This document shows, piece by piece, positions 35,367-43,604 of a stretch of DNA of 64,000 nucleotides. The number at the start of each line of letters is the position of its first letter. Position 1 is the first letter of the stretch. This stretch comes from Paracoccus acridae (GTDB taxonomy: Bacteria; Pseudomonadota; Alphaproteobacteria; Rhodobacterales; Rhodobacteraceae), in assembly GCF_014642735.1 (NCBI RefSeq), contig NZ_BMIV01000005.1:62001-126000 (forward strand). Reading direction: 5' to 3'. The notes below the pieces were generated by a model. It was given only the letters and a program-made list of their open reading frames with translations. It did no database searches and was not told the DNA's origin. A program made the position numbers and the translations under genes.

Positions 35367-35900
35367 TCAGGCCTCGGTCATCAGGATGTCTTCGGCATCG
35401 GGTTCGGCCTCGACCCTGCGGCCCGACAGGCGGTTCAGCAGGTGTTCCAGCACGAACAGCGTCATCAGGACGCCACCGGCGAACAGCGGCATATAGGCAA
35501 ATCCGCCCGGCAGCCGGATGACCGGCAGGGTCGAATCCCAGGTCCGGGCCATCAATTCCCAGCCATAGACCACCATGGCGATGCTGAAGGCCAGCACGGC
35601 CAGGTCGGACAGCGCCTTGAGCCAGGTCCCGGCACTGTCGGGCAGGAAGAACAGCAGCACGTCGAAGCCCATGTGGAAGCTTTCATGGACGCCCACGGCC
35701 GATCCCAGGAAGATGAACCAGCTCATCAGCAGGATCGCCACGGGTTCGACCCACAACAGGCTGTCGTTCATGACATAGCGCATGAAGACCTGCGCGAAGA
35801 CGATGATGGTCATCGCCACAAGCCCCGTTCCCGCCAGCCACAGGCTGATCCGGGAAAGCAGGGAATTGAGGCGTGACAGCGCGGCGATGCTGCCTTGCAT
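35367..35900 (-). CDS. dctQ: TRAP transporter small permease (DctQ)
   Basis: This 177-residue four-helix membrane protein is the small permease subunit. The pattern FAQVFMRYVMNDSLLWVEPVAILLMSWFIFLG, spread over helices one and two, and the following GVHESFHMGFDVLLFFLP are typical of DctQ. It lies between dctP and dctM. A terminator-like hairpin (35927-35957) sits just upstream, so dctQ and later genes are probably made at lower levels than dctP. Confidence 0.9.
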   Translation of the reverse strand: MQGSIAALSRLNSLLSRISLWLAGTGLVAMTIIVFAQVFMRYVMNDSLLWVEPVAILLMSWFIFLGSAVGVHESFHMGFDVLLFFLPDSAGTWLKALSDLAVLAFSIAMVVYGWELMARTWDSTLPVIRLPGGFAYMPLFAGGVLMTLFVLEHLLNRLSGRRVEAEPDAEDILMTEA

Positions 35901-35926
35901 GGCGTCACCCTTGGATTGCGTGAAGG

Positions 35927-35957
35927 AAAAAGGCTCGCGACCGGGGGGCCGCGAGCC
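35927..35957 (-). terminator. Intercistronic terminator/attenuator between dctP and dctQ
   Basis: On the minus strand, an 8-bp stem (35950-35957 with 35932-35939) is followed by TTTTT. It lies 6 bases past the dctP stop, inside the operon. It looks like a leaky terminator that sets a higher level of binding protein than of permease. Confidence 0.65.
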
Positions 35958-35963
35958 GAGACG

Positions 35964-36947
35964 TCACTTGGTTTCCTGGATGCGCTTGACCAGGTCCTGC
36001 GCCTCGGGGGTGGTCACGTATTTTTCGTAGACCGGGGCCATCGCCTCGATGAAGGCGGTCTTGTCCACGTCCTTGATGACCTCGGCGCCGGCAGCCACGA
36101 CCTTTTCCTCGCTGGCCTTTTCCTGTTCGGCCCACAACTGGCGCTGCAACGTGGCCGAGTTCCTGGCGGCGGTGCGCAGGATTTCCTGATCCTCCGGCGA
36201 AAGCTTGTCCCAGCTGATCTTCGAAATCGCCACCAGTTCCGGCACCATCAGGTGCTGGTCCAGCGTGAAGTATTTCGCGACCTCGGCATGGCCGGAACTG
36301 TCATAGGAAGGGAAGTTGTTTTCCGCCCCGTCGATCACGCCGGTCTGGATGGACGAATAAACCTCGCCGTAAGGCATCGGCGTGGCATTGGCGCCAAGCG
36401 CGGCCATCATGTCCACGAAGACGTCGTTCTGCATGACGCGGAACTTCATGCCCTTCAGGTCCTCGACCGACTGGATCGGCTTCTGCGAGTTATAGAAGTT
36501 GCGCGCGCCGCCATCGTAATAGGCCAGCGCGATCAGGTCCTTTTCGGCAAAGTCCTCGGCGATTTCCTCGCCGATGGGGCCGTCCATGACGGCGTGCTGA
36601 TGGTCGGGCGAGGTGAACAGATAGGGCAGCGACATCAACTGCGTGACGGGCACGATGTCGTTGAACGATCCGAAGGACGCGCGCACCATGTCGATGACGC
36701 CGAACTGGGTCTGCTCGATCGTGTCCTTTTCCTCGCCCAACTGGGACGAGGGGAAGACCTCGATGCAGATGCGGCCTTCGGTCTTTTCCTTGACCTCGGC
36801 AGCCATGGCCTTGACGCCTTCGACGGTCGGATAGCCGTCGGGATGGGTGTCGGACGACCGCAGCGTGATCTCGCATTCCGCGCTTGCGGCACCGGCAAGC
36901 GCGGCCGAGGCAAGCAGGGCGGCAAGGGTGGTGGTGACGAACTTCAT
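35964..36947 (-). CDS. dctP: TRAP transporter substrate-binding protein (DctP), hexuronate type
   Basis: This 327-residue periplasmic binding protein has a signal peptide ending near ASA-EC. Family marks are [39 protein letters not shown], the substrate-carboxylate Arg in [16 protein letters not shown], and [21 protein letters not shown]. The ATG at 36947 has GGGAGG before it. It follows uxaC by 22 bp, so the operon starts with the isomerase and then the importer. The likely cargo is glucuronate, galacturonate or unsaturated uronate. Confidence 0.92.
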   Translation of the reverse strand: MKFVTTTLAALLASAALAGAASAECEITLRSSDTHPDGYPTVEGVKAMAAEVKEKTEGRICIEVFPSSQLGEEKDTIEQTQFGVIDMVRASFGSFNDIVPVTQLMSLPYLFTSPDHQHAVMDGPIGEEIAEDFAEKDLIALAYYDGGARNFYNSQKPIQSVEDLKGMKFRVMQNDVFVDMMAALGANATPMPYGEVYSSIQTGVIDGAENNFPSYDSSGHAEVAKYFTLDQHLMVPELVAISKISWDKLSPEDQEILRTAARNSATLQRQLWAEQEKASEEKVVAAGAEVIKDVDKTAFIEAMAPVYEKYVTTPEAQDLVKRIQETK

Positions 36948-36969
36948 GGTATCCTCCCGTTGGTGAAGC

Positions 36970-38370
36970 TCAGAGTTTGTAGGCCTTCTTGGCGAGGCCG
37001 TAGGTCAGATCCTGTGCCAGTTCGGGCGCTTCGTCCTGATGGAGGCGTCCGCTGGCGACAAGGGTGGCAAGAAAGGCGCAATCCACGCGGCGCGCGACAT
37101 CGTGGCGCGCGGGGATCGAACAGAAGGCGCGGGTGTCGTCGTTGAAGCCCACGGTGTTGTAGAAGCCTGCGGTTTCCGTCGTCATCTGGCGGAACCGCAT
37201 CATCCCTTCGGGGCTGTCGTGGAACCACCAGGGCGGTCCAAGCCGCAGGCAGGGATAGACCCCCGCCAGGGGCGCTAGTTCGCGCGAATAGGCGGTCTCG
37301 TCCAGGGTGAACAGGATCACCGTCAGGTCGGGACGCATTCCCACCGCGTTCAGCAGCGGGCGCAGGGCCGCGACGTAATCGGTGCGGCCGGGAATGTCGA
37401 AGCCCTTGTCGCGGCCATGGACGGCCATCACCGGGTCCGAATGGTTGCGCCGCGCGCCGGGATGGATTTGCAGGACCAAGCCGTCTTCCAGGCTCATCCG
37501 CGCCATTTCGGTCAGCATATGGCCGCGGAAGGCGTCGGCTTCCTCGGGGGTGCATTGGCCCCGCAGGGCCTTCCCGAACAGCGCCGCCGCGTCGGCTTGG
37601 GACAGATCCTCGGTCCGCGCGGTGGCATGGCCGTGGTCGCTGGACGTGGCGCCATGGTCCTTGAAGAACGACCGCCGCGCCCGGTGCGCGTCCAGGTATC
37701 CGTCCCAGGTCGCGGTGTCGAAGCCGGTCTGCTGGCCCAGCAACGCCACATTGTCGGCAAAGCCCGCCATTTCGGGGTCCACCACGCCGTCGGGGCGATA
37801 GGCGGTGACGACCCGGCCGGTCCAGCCCGATTCGCGGAGCATCCGATGCCAGCGCAGGTCGTCGGTCGCGGCCTCGGTCGTCGCGATGACTTCGATGTTG
37901 AAGCGTTCGAACAGCGCGCGGGGACGGAATTCGGGGCGGGTCAGGCAATCGGCGATGTGATCGTAATACCAGTCCGCCGTTTCCGCCGACAGGCGGCGGT
38001 CGATGCCGAAGACATGGTGAAAGCTGTGATCCAGCCACATCCGCGACGGCGTGCCGCGCAGCAGGTGATAGTTTTGCGCAAACAGCCGCCAGATCTTGCG
38101 CCCGTCGGTCTCGGTCGGGCCGCCATCGACACGCGGCACGCCAAGATCGCTCAAGGATATGCCCTGGCTGCACAGCATCCGGAAGACGTAATGGTCGGGC
38201 GTGACGAACAGTTGCGCGGGATCGGGGAAGGGCTGGTTTTCGGCGAACCAGCGGGGGTCGGTATGGCCATGGGGGCTGACGATCGGCAGGTCGCGGATTT
38301 GCGCATAAAGATCGCGCGCCAGATCGCGGGCGCGTCCTTCCAGGGGAAACAGCCGATCTTCATCCAGCAA
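36970..38370 (-). CDS. uxaC: Glucuronate isomerase (uronate isomerase)
   Basis: UxaC (466 residues) converts glucuronate to fructuronate and galacturonate to tagaturonate. It is a metal-dependent amidohydrolase-fold enzyme. Marks are [17 protein letters not shown] (first His pair), [44 protein letters not shown] and [12 protein letters not shown] place the start at a TTG (38370): GGAGGAG lies 6 bases upstream and the protein then begins LLDEDRLFP like its relatives. An ATG at 38433 is also in frame but lies across the operator, so it is unlikely. Confidence 0.9.
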   Translation of the reverse strand: MLDEDRLFPLEGRARDLARDLYAQIRDLPIVSPHGHTDPRWFAENQPFPDPAQLFVTPDHYVFRMLCSQGISLSDLGVPRVDGGPTETDGRKIWRLFAQNYHLLRGTPSRMWLDHSFHHVFGIDRRLSAETADWYYDHIADCLTRPEFRPRALFERFNIEVIATTEAATDDLRWHRMLRESGWTGRVVTAYRPDGVVDPEMAGFADNVALLGQQTGFDTATWDGYLDAHRARRSFFKDHGATSSDHGHATARTEDLSQADAAALFGKALRGQCTPEEADAFRGHMLTEMARMSLEDGLVLQIHPGARRNHSDPVMAVHGRDKGFDIPGRTDYVAALRPLLNAVGMRPDLTVILFTLDETAYSRELAPLAGVYPCLRLGPPWWFHDSPEGMMRFRQMTTETAGFYNTVGFNDDTRAFCSIPARHDVARRVDCAFLATLVASGRLHQDEAPELAQDLTYGLAKKAYKL

Positions 38371-38411
38371 GCTTTTCTCCTCCCACGAGTCATGCTTGTT
38401 TTCTATGTCAT

Positions 38412-38429
38412 AAACTAATATGCTAGTTT
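38412..38429. promoter_or_regulatory. Operator palindrome between uxaC and gntR
   Basis: AAACTA-ATATGC-TAGTTT is a perfect 6-bp inverted repeat with a 6-base centre, inside the AT-rich divergent gap between uxaC and the GntR gene at 38455. It is the likely binding site of that FCD regulator. Confidence 0.6.
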
Positions 38430-38454
38430 TCAAGAATGGTCAATCGGGTGCATC

Positions 38455-39156
38455 ATGTTGACGGCGTCCCTCTCGATGAAAGATTTTCCGCCGCTGGACA
38501 GCGGACGGGGGCCGACCGTCACCGACCAGATCTTCGGCCTGCTTTACGACCGTGTGGTGAACCTGACCCTGCCCCCCGGCGCCAAGCTGTCCGAAATCGA
38601 GGTGGCGGCGCAGATGGGCGTTTCGCGCCAGCCGGTCCGCGATGCCTTTTATCGCCTGTCGCAACTGGGCTTCATCCAGATCCGCCCGCAGCGCGCGACC
38701 ACCGTGACACCGATTTCGGAAGAAGCGGTCCTGCAGGCCTATTTTATCCGTACCGCGCTGGAGGAATCCTGCATCCGCGTTGCGACCGAACGCCTGACGG
38801 ACGACCATTTCGACGCCCTGGCGCATCTTCTGGATCTTCAGGCCAGGGAAATCGAGGCGGGCAACCGCACCGGCTTCCACGCGCTTGACGATCAGTTCCA
38901 CCACGACATCTGCGCCTATGCCGGGCTTGAATTCGTCTGGACGCTGGTAAAGGAAAACAAGGGCCACATGGACCGGGCGCGCTATCTGTCGCTGTCCTAT
39001 GGCGCCGATACGGCCTTTGCCGAACACGGCCAGATCCTCGACGCATTGCGCCGCCGCGACGCAGGGGCGGCCGTGGCAGCCATCCGGCAGCATCTCAGCC
39101 GGATCGAGGGGATCATCGCCCGCCTGCGCGTGGACCAGCCGCAGGTTTTCGGCTGA
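38455..39156 (+). CDS. GntR family regulator (FCD domain), divergent to uxaC
   Basis: A 233-residue FadR-type regulator. The winged helix (LSEIEVAAQMGVSRQPVRDAFYRLSQLGFIQIRPQ) is followed by an FCD domain with metal ligands in DDQFHHDI, HGQILDAL and HLSRI. It is transcribed away from the uxaC operon, and the palindrome at 38412-38429 lies between them. It is therefore the probable controller of uxaC-dctPQM-kdgF-kduI-kduD-uxuB. It differs clearly from the GntR at 28025, so the island has two regulators. A second ATG at 38476 is possible. Confidence 0.88.
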   Translation: MLTASLSMKDFPPLDSGRGPTVTDQIFGLLYDRVVNLTLPPGAKLSEIEVAAQMGVSRQPVRDAFYRLSQLGFIQIRPQRATTVTPISEEAVLQAYFIRTALEESCIRVATERLTDDHFDALAHLLDLQAREIEAGNRTGFHALDDQFHHDICAYAGLEFVWTLVKENKGHMDRARYLSLSYGADTAFAEHGQILDALRRRDAGAAVAAIRQHLSRIEGIIARLRVDQPQVFG

Positions 39157-39177
39157 AAGGCCTGTCTTTGCCTTGGT

Positions 39178-39220
39178 TCAAGTATCCTCGGGGGGTCCGG
39201 GGGGCGAAGCGCCCCCGGCC
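39178..39220. repeat. Dispersed GC-rich hairpin repeat, copy B
   Basis: CAAGTATCCTCGGGGGG is followed by a 7-bp stem with AAG loop (39200-39216). It is located between the convergent gntR and tonB genes, where it can act as a bidirectional stop. Compare 3412-3450 and 51174-51213. Confidence 0.55.
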
Positions 39221-39251
39221 TGCGCCTGCCGCAAGGCGGCGGGCCATGCTG

Positions 39252-40130
39252 TCAGCGAACCTGGATATTGATCGGCAACACGAAGCCATAGGTGGCGTCC
39301 GTCAGTTCGGCCGGCGCACGAGGACAGCGCCCGGCGCGTTGCGCGGCCCGGACAGCCGCCTCATCCAGCGCCGATATTCCCGAGGATCCGGCGATGCCCA
39401 CCCCCTGGATGGTCCCGCTGCGCGACACCGACAGGTTCAGTTCCACCCGGCCGCCTTCGCGGACCCCGCGCGGGGCCGAGGCCCGGCGGCTGATGCAGGA
39501 CCGGATCTGGCCGCCCCATTGCGACATCAGGCTGGCCTTCTGCTGCGGGCTGGGACCAGCGGCCCCGGCGCCGCCCGCGCCTTGCTCGGCGCGCCGCGCT
39601 TGCTGCTGTTGCGGCGCAGCCTGTTCCTGGCGCGGTTCCGCCTGACGCTGTTGTTCCGGCTTGCGGCGTTCTTCGCGGCGGGGTTCGGCCTGGCGCTGCG
39701 GTTCCGGCTGGCGTTCCGGGCGCCGCTGCGGGCGGGCGGAACTGTTCAGCACCACCTCGGGCGGGGTTTCCAGTTCGGGCGGTGCGGGCGGGAACAGCTC
39801 GGCCATGTCATCCAGCGGTTCCAGTTCCGGCAAGGGCGGCAGATCCAGCGGCTCGGCCACTTCCTCAGGCTCTGGCTCAGGCTCCGGTTCCGCTTCGGGC
39901 TGGGGTTCCGGCTCGACCGCCTCCTCGGCGGCGGGCGGGGTCGGCTCTGCGATGTCCTCGGCCGGGGCCAGATCGACGAAGACCGCTTCGGGCAGGCCGG
40001 GGGGCGGGGCCGCAGCCTCGGCCTCCTGCATGATCCACAGCGCCCCGCCCAGATGCAGCGCCAGCACCAGGACCGAGGCGCCGCCCCACAGCGCCCCTTC
40101 GCGGATCATCGTGGTGGCGCGCCTGCTCAT
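39252..40130 (-). CDS. tonB: TonB family energy transducer
   Basis: This 292-residue protein has one N-terminal membrane helix (GGASVLVLALHLGGALWIM), a long Pro/Glu-rich spacer (about 60-130) and a Gln/Arg-rich stretch. The C-terminal TonB domain has RVELNLSVSRSGTIQGVGIAGSSG and LDEAAVRAAQRAGRCP. It carries energy from ExbB/ExbD to outer-membrane receptors, here probably for ferric siderophores or haem, given the neighbours. Its start overlaps the exbD stop by 4 bases. No receptor gene is in the window. Confidence 0.9.
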   Translation of the reverse strand: MSRRATTMIREGALWGGASVLVLALHLGGALWIMQEAEAAAPPPGLPEAVFVDLAPAEDIAEPTPPAAEEAVEPEPQPEAEPEPEPEPEEVAEPLDLPPLPELEPLDDMAELFPPAPPELETPPEVVLNSSARPQRRPERQPEPQRQAEPRREERRKPEQQRQAEPRQEQAAPQQQQARRAEQGAGGAGAAGPSPQQKASLMSQWGGQIRSCISRRASAPRGVREGGRVELNLSVSRSGTIQGVGIAGSSGISALDEAAVRAAQRAGRCPRAPAELTDATYGFVLPINIQVR

Positions 40131-40606
40131 TGCGCGGCTTCCGGGGCAGCCGCAGATGCGGGGTCGGTTGGTGCGGGCGGCACGGCGCCCGAGGTGGATT
40201 CAAGCCCCACAAGCGCGATCTTCAGATAGCCCGTGCCGCGCAGGGTGTTCATCACCTCCATCAGGTCGCCATAGGCAACCTCGCGGTCGGCGCGCAGGAA
40301 GATGCGCTGTTCACGGTCGCCTTCGGTCGCCTCGGCAAGCGCAGCCGCCAGGCCGCCCGGCGCGATGTCGGTGTTGTCCAAGGCCAGCGTCAGGTCCGGC
40401 TTGACGGTCACATAGACCGGCTGGTCGGGACGCTGGGCGGGCGTGGCATTCGACACCGGCAGATCGACGTTCACATCGACCGTCGCAAGCGGCGCCGCGA
40501 CCATGAAGATGATCAGCAGGACCAGCATCACGTCGATGAAGGGGGTGACGTTGATCTCGTGGTTCTCGACCAGATCGTCGCCGCTGTCGCGAATTCCGCC
40601 CGCCAT
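40127..40606 (-). CDS. exbD: Biopolymer transport protein ExbD
   Basis: This 159-residue ExbD/TolR protein has one membrane helix that carries the proton-channel Asp (NVTPFIDVMLVLLIIFMVAAP). A periplasmic domain follows (RADREVAYGDLMEVMNTLRGTGYLKIALVG). With ExbB it forms the proton-driven motor for TonB. It is 3 bases after exbB and overlaps tonB. The tail is slightly extended with Pro/Ala. Confidence 0.92.
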   Translation of the reverse strand: MAGGIRDSGDDLVENHEINVTPFIDVMLVLLIIFMVAAPLATVDVNVDLPVSNATPAQRPDQPVYVTVKPDLTLALDNTDIAPGGLAAALAEATEGDREQRIFLRADREVAYGDLMEVMNTLRGTGYLKIALVGLESTSGAVPPAPTDPASAAAPEAAQ

Positions 40607-40609
40607 GAC

Positions 40610-41653
40610 CTATTCCCCCGGTGCGGTGGCGGCGGCGATGCCGCGAAAGTCCAGATCGCGGCTGACCAGCTGGCGCACGCCCGCCGCCGCATTCGCCAGC
40701 CGCAGGCGATAGCCGGTGATGCCGCGTGCGAAGACGTTATAGATCACAACGGCGGGGATGGCCGCAACCAGGCCGATGGCCGTGGCCAGCAGCGCCTCGG
40801 CAATGCCGGGGGCCACGACGGCCAGGTTGGTGGTCTGGCTTTCGGAAATCCCGATGAAGCTGTTCATGATCCCCCAGACGGTGCCGAACAGGCCCACGAA
40901 GGGGGCGGTCGATCCGATGGTGGCCAGGATGCCGGTGCCCCTGCCCATGCGGCGGCCCGCGACGGCCTCGATCCGGTCCAGTTCCGATTCGACGCGTTCC
41001 TTGACGCCGTGGTCCCCCGCCACGTCCAGGGCAGGCTTGGACCGGCGGTATTCCTCGGCCGCGCTGCGGATCATGCGGGACACGGCGTCGCGGCGGCTGC
41101 CGCTGGCGGCCACGGCGGCGTCCAGGCTGGCGGCCTGCTGGATGCGGCGGATGCCCTTTTGCGCGGTGGCGCTGGCGCCCCACAGTTCCAGGGCCTTGAC
41201 CACCAGCACCGTCCAGGTGACGACCGATGCGAAGGCCAGCCCGATCATCACCGCCTTGACCACGATGTCGGCGGCCCAGAACATCCCCATCGGCGACAGG
41301 TCGTGGGGCAGGTTCGGATCGCGCGCCGGGGGCGTCAGGATCGGCGCCAGGGCGTCCTGCACCGGCTGGGGCAGGAAATCGGCAACCGGTTCGGGTTCGG
41401 GTTCGGGCGAGGCCGGGATTGCGGCAGGATCCGCAACCGGGGCTGTTGCAGGCGCAGGATCGGCAGGCTGCGCGGATGTGGCCGGGGCGGCCGCCGCAGG
41501 CGATTGCGTCTGTTGCGCCTCAAGGGCGGGGGCCGGAACGGGGGCCGGCGCCTGGCCCGGCGCGGCATCCTGCGCATGGACCATGCTTGCCATCACGCAG
41601 GCCAGCGACAAGGCAATGGGTGCACCCAGACGGGACAAGGGCAGATGGGGCAT
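40610..41653 (-). CDS. exbB: TonB-system energizer ExbB
   Basis: This 347-residue protein is longer than a minimal ExbB. It has a signal peptide (LSRLGAPIALSLACVMASMVHA), an Ala/Pro-rich periplasmic stretch of about 80 residues, then three helices. Family marks are MGRGTGILATIGSTAPFVGLFGTVWGIMNSF and GIAEALLATAIGLVAAIPAVVIYN in the C-terminal half. The ATG at 41653 has AAGGA 5 bases upstream. It forms the proton channel with ExbD, and a promoter-like pair is upstream (41753-41783). Confidence 0.9.
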   Translation of the reverse strand: MPHLPLSRLGAPIALSLACVMASMVHAQDAAPGQAPAPVPAPALEAQQTQSPAAAAPATSAQPADPAPATAPVADPAAIPASPEPEPEPVADFLPQPVQDALAPILTPPARDPNLPHDLSPMGMFWAADIVVKAVMIGLAFASVVTWTVLVVKALELWGASATAQKGIRRIQQAASLDAAVAASGSRRDAVSRMIRSAAEEYRRSKPALDVAGDHGVKERVESELDRIEAVAGRRMGRGTGILATIGSTAPFVGLFGTVWGIMNSFIGISESQTTNLAVVAPGIAEALLATAIGLVAAIPAVVIYNVFARGITGYRLRLANAAAGVRQLVSRDLDFRGIAAATAPGE

Positions 41654-41752
41654 GGCGTTCCTTGGCTTCTTGTTCCGCCGGGGCGGGTCATCGCGGTCGC
41701 TGCGGGGATGCGAAACGGCGCAAAGGGCCATCGCTCGGGCCGCAGGTTTTGC

Positions 41753-41783
41753 AGCATATCGAGCAGCCATGTAAAATTGTCAA
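41753..41783 (-). promoter_or_regulatory. Possible sigma-70 promoter for exbB-exbD-tonB
   Basis: On the minus strand, TTGACA (41778-41783) and TATGCT (41753-41758) are separated by 19 bases, about 100 bp before the exbB start, in a local AT-rich patch. The spacing is longer than ideal. I see no clear Fur- or Irr-type box. Confidence 0.3.
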
Positions 41784-41808
41784 CTATTCTCGTGGCAGGT
41801 TTGCCGCT

Positions 41809-42837
41809 TCACGCGCTCCAATAGGCGGCAAGATGGGCCGTCGCCTTGTCGATGCCCAGGTCGCCCAGGATCGCGGATTTCAGGGGTTCCAGCCGCGACC
41901 GTTCGGTGGCCAGCCAGATCCGCCGGGCGTCGGTGCCGTCCCGGCGCAGCCGTTCAGCCAATGCGGCCTCGCCGCCGGGGGTGTGGATCACGCGGATGCC
42001 GGGATGACGGGGCAGGGGATAATCCGCCCGGGCACCGAACAGGTGGCATTCGCCCCCCGCATCGTCGGCGGCGGCTTCCAGGTGACGGGCCAGGGCGGGA
42101 TAGGCGGTCTCATCCCCGCCGATCAGCATGCTGCGGGCTTGCGCGATGCCGCCGCCGCCCGGACCAGACAGACCCACCAGCGTTCCCGGTGCGGCCTGGG
42201 CCGCGAAATCGCAGGCCCGCCCGCCGTCATGGATGAAGATGTCGGTGTCCAGCCAGCCCGCGTCCGGGTCGATATGGCGCACCGTATAGGCGGGCCGGTG
42301 CAGCGTGGCCGCGCCCTTGGGCCAGACCGTCCGGCCCTCATTCCCGATCATCGGCCAGACGGGCAGGGTCGTTCCTTCAGGTTGCAGCACCAGTCGGAAA
42401 TGGATCAGGTCGTGGGACAAACGGTCCAAGTCGCCGCCTTCCAGCCGCAGGCGCAGGAAATCGGTCGCGATGCGGGTGACGCTTGACACCCGCGCCAGGC
42501 TGAAATTCGGCGGATGCGCGCCCGGACGATCCAGCGAGGACCAGGCCGGTCGCAGGCCCGGCAGATGCCCGCCCAGGCGGTGCGTCACCGCCTCGCGCAG
42601 GTCGTGCAGCCGGTCGCGGGCATGGGCGCGGACATAAAGGATGCTGCCGGTCGGTCCCATCTTCGCGCCGAATTCGCCCCCATCGGGCAGCTTGCACCAG
42701 GTGGACCGGCCATGCCCGTCGTGCAGATCCAGCCCGTGTTCCGCAGCCTCGGCCCGGATCAGGGCGTCGAGCGTGGCAAAGGGCAGGTCGGGCAGGCTGG
42801 CCTGGGTCTGATAGGGGGGCAGGGGGTCATGTCTCAT
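41809..42837 (-). CDS. Siderophore-interacting protein (ferric-siderophore reductase) with DUF2218 N-terminus
   Basis: A 342-residue protein. An N-terminal part of about 100 residues resembles DUF2218 (STWCKLPDGGEFGAKMGP, LYVRAHARDRLHDLREAVTHRL). A SIP FAD/NAD-binding reductase follows, with FAD motif RPAYTVRHID, the siderophore-binding-type GPGGGGIAQARSMLIGGDETAYPALARHLE and the C-terminal IWLATERSRLEPLKSAILGDLG. It probably releases iron from imported siderophores by reduction. It lies upstream of exbB on the same strand, 155 bp away. The ATG at 42837 is chosen because the promoter-like pair at 42872-42900 would make a longer form leaderless. Confidence 0.85.
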   Translation of the reverse strand: MRHDPLPPYQTQASLPDLPFATLDALIRAEAAEHGLDLHDGHGRSTWCKLPDGGEFGAKMGPTGSILYVRAHARDRLHDLREAVTHRLGGHLPGLRPAWSSLDRPGAHPPNFSLARVSSVTRIATDFLRLRLEGGDLDRLSHDLIHFRLVLQPEGTTLPVWPMIGNEGRTVWPKGAATLHRPAYTVRHIDPDAGWLDTDIFIHDGGRACDFAAQAAPGTLVGLSGPGGGGIAQARSMLIGGDETAYPALARHLEAAADDAGGECHLFGARADYPLPRHPGIRVIHTPGGEAALAERLRRDGTDARRIWLATERSRLEPLKSAILGDLGIDKATAHLAAYWSA

Positions 42838-42871
42838 GAACAGGGTCCGGTCCTGGCCAGGCATCCTGCAC

Positions 42872-42900
42872 CGGCTAGTGTCGCCGGCCCATCCTGTCAA
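42872..42900 (-). promoter_or_regulatory. Possible promoter of the siderophore-interacting protein gene
   Basis: TTGACA (42895-42900) and a poor -10 TAGCCG (42872-42877) with 17-base spacing, read on the minus strand. It lies in the divergent gap with mobA. Confidence 0.25.
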
Positions 42901-42987
42901 GAAAGCCGCATCCGCTGATGGGGATGTGTTCGGGTCCTTGGACGCCCCGATCTTGCCATGCGCGTTCATCGGGGCCACAACCGCCCC

Positions 42988-43590
42988 ATGACCCATCCCG
43001 CCATCATCCTTGCCGGAGGCCGCGCGACCCGCATGGGCGGCGGCGACAAATGCCTTCTGGATCTGGGCGGCAGGCCCATGCTGGCGCGGATCATCGACCG
43101 GCTGGCCCTGCAATGCGCGCCGCTGGCGCTGAATGCGAATGGCGATGCGGCGCGGTTCGCCGGTTTCGGGCTGCCTGTCCTGCCCGACAGCCTGCCCGAT
43201 CTTCCGGGGCCGCTGGCCGGGATCCTGGCGGGCATGGACTGGGCTGCGGGACTTGGCGCGGATGCGGTGATCAGCGTGGCGGGCGATACGCCCTTCTTTC
43301 CGCGCGACCTTGCCGCGCGCCTTGCCGCGCAGGGGGGCGGCGTCGTCCTGGCCGCCGGCCGGGATGAGGAGGGGCGGGTCGTGGATCATCCGACCTTCGG
43401 CCTGTGGCCGGTGGGGCTGCGGGATGCGTTGCGCGGCTTTCTTTTGCAGGGAAAACGGCGGGTGCGGGGCTTTGCCGCGGAACAGGGCGCGGCGGCGGTT
43501 GTCTGGGACGCATCGCCCGACCCTTTCTTCAACATCAACACGCCCGAGGATCTGGACCGCGCCCGCCAGGCGTTGGGGCAGCAAACGTGA
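42988..43590 (+). CDS. mobA: Molybdenum cofactor guanylyltransferase
   Basis: MobA (200 residues) attaches GMP to molybdopterin to make the guanine dinucleotide cofactor. The N-terminal nucleotide loop is ILAGGRATRMGGGDKCLLDLGG (about residues 6-27), with LPDLPGPLAGILAGMDWA, SVAGDTPFFPRDLA, HPTFGLWPVGL and FFNINTPEDLDRA after it. The ATG at 42988 fits the usual N-terminus; one ten codons upstream also exists. It is 14 bases before the next gene. Confidence 0.93.
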   Translation: MTHPAIILAGGRATRMGGGDKCLLDLGGRPMLARIIDRLALQCAPLALNANGDAARFAGFGLPVLPDSLPDLPGPLAGILAGMDWAAGLGADAVISVAGDTPFFPRDLAARLAAQGGGVVLAAGRDEEGRVVDHPTFGLWPVGLRDALRGFLLQGKRRVRGFAAEQGAAAVVWDASPDPFFNINTPEDLDRARQALGQQT

Positions 43591-43604
43591 CCAAGGAAAA
43601 TCCC

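Noticed and set aside
42838..43584. N-terminal extension of the siderophore-interacting protein reading upstream through mobA
   Set aside because: It is antisense to mobA, and the family N-terminus begins at 42837.
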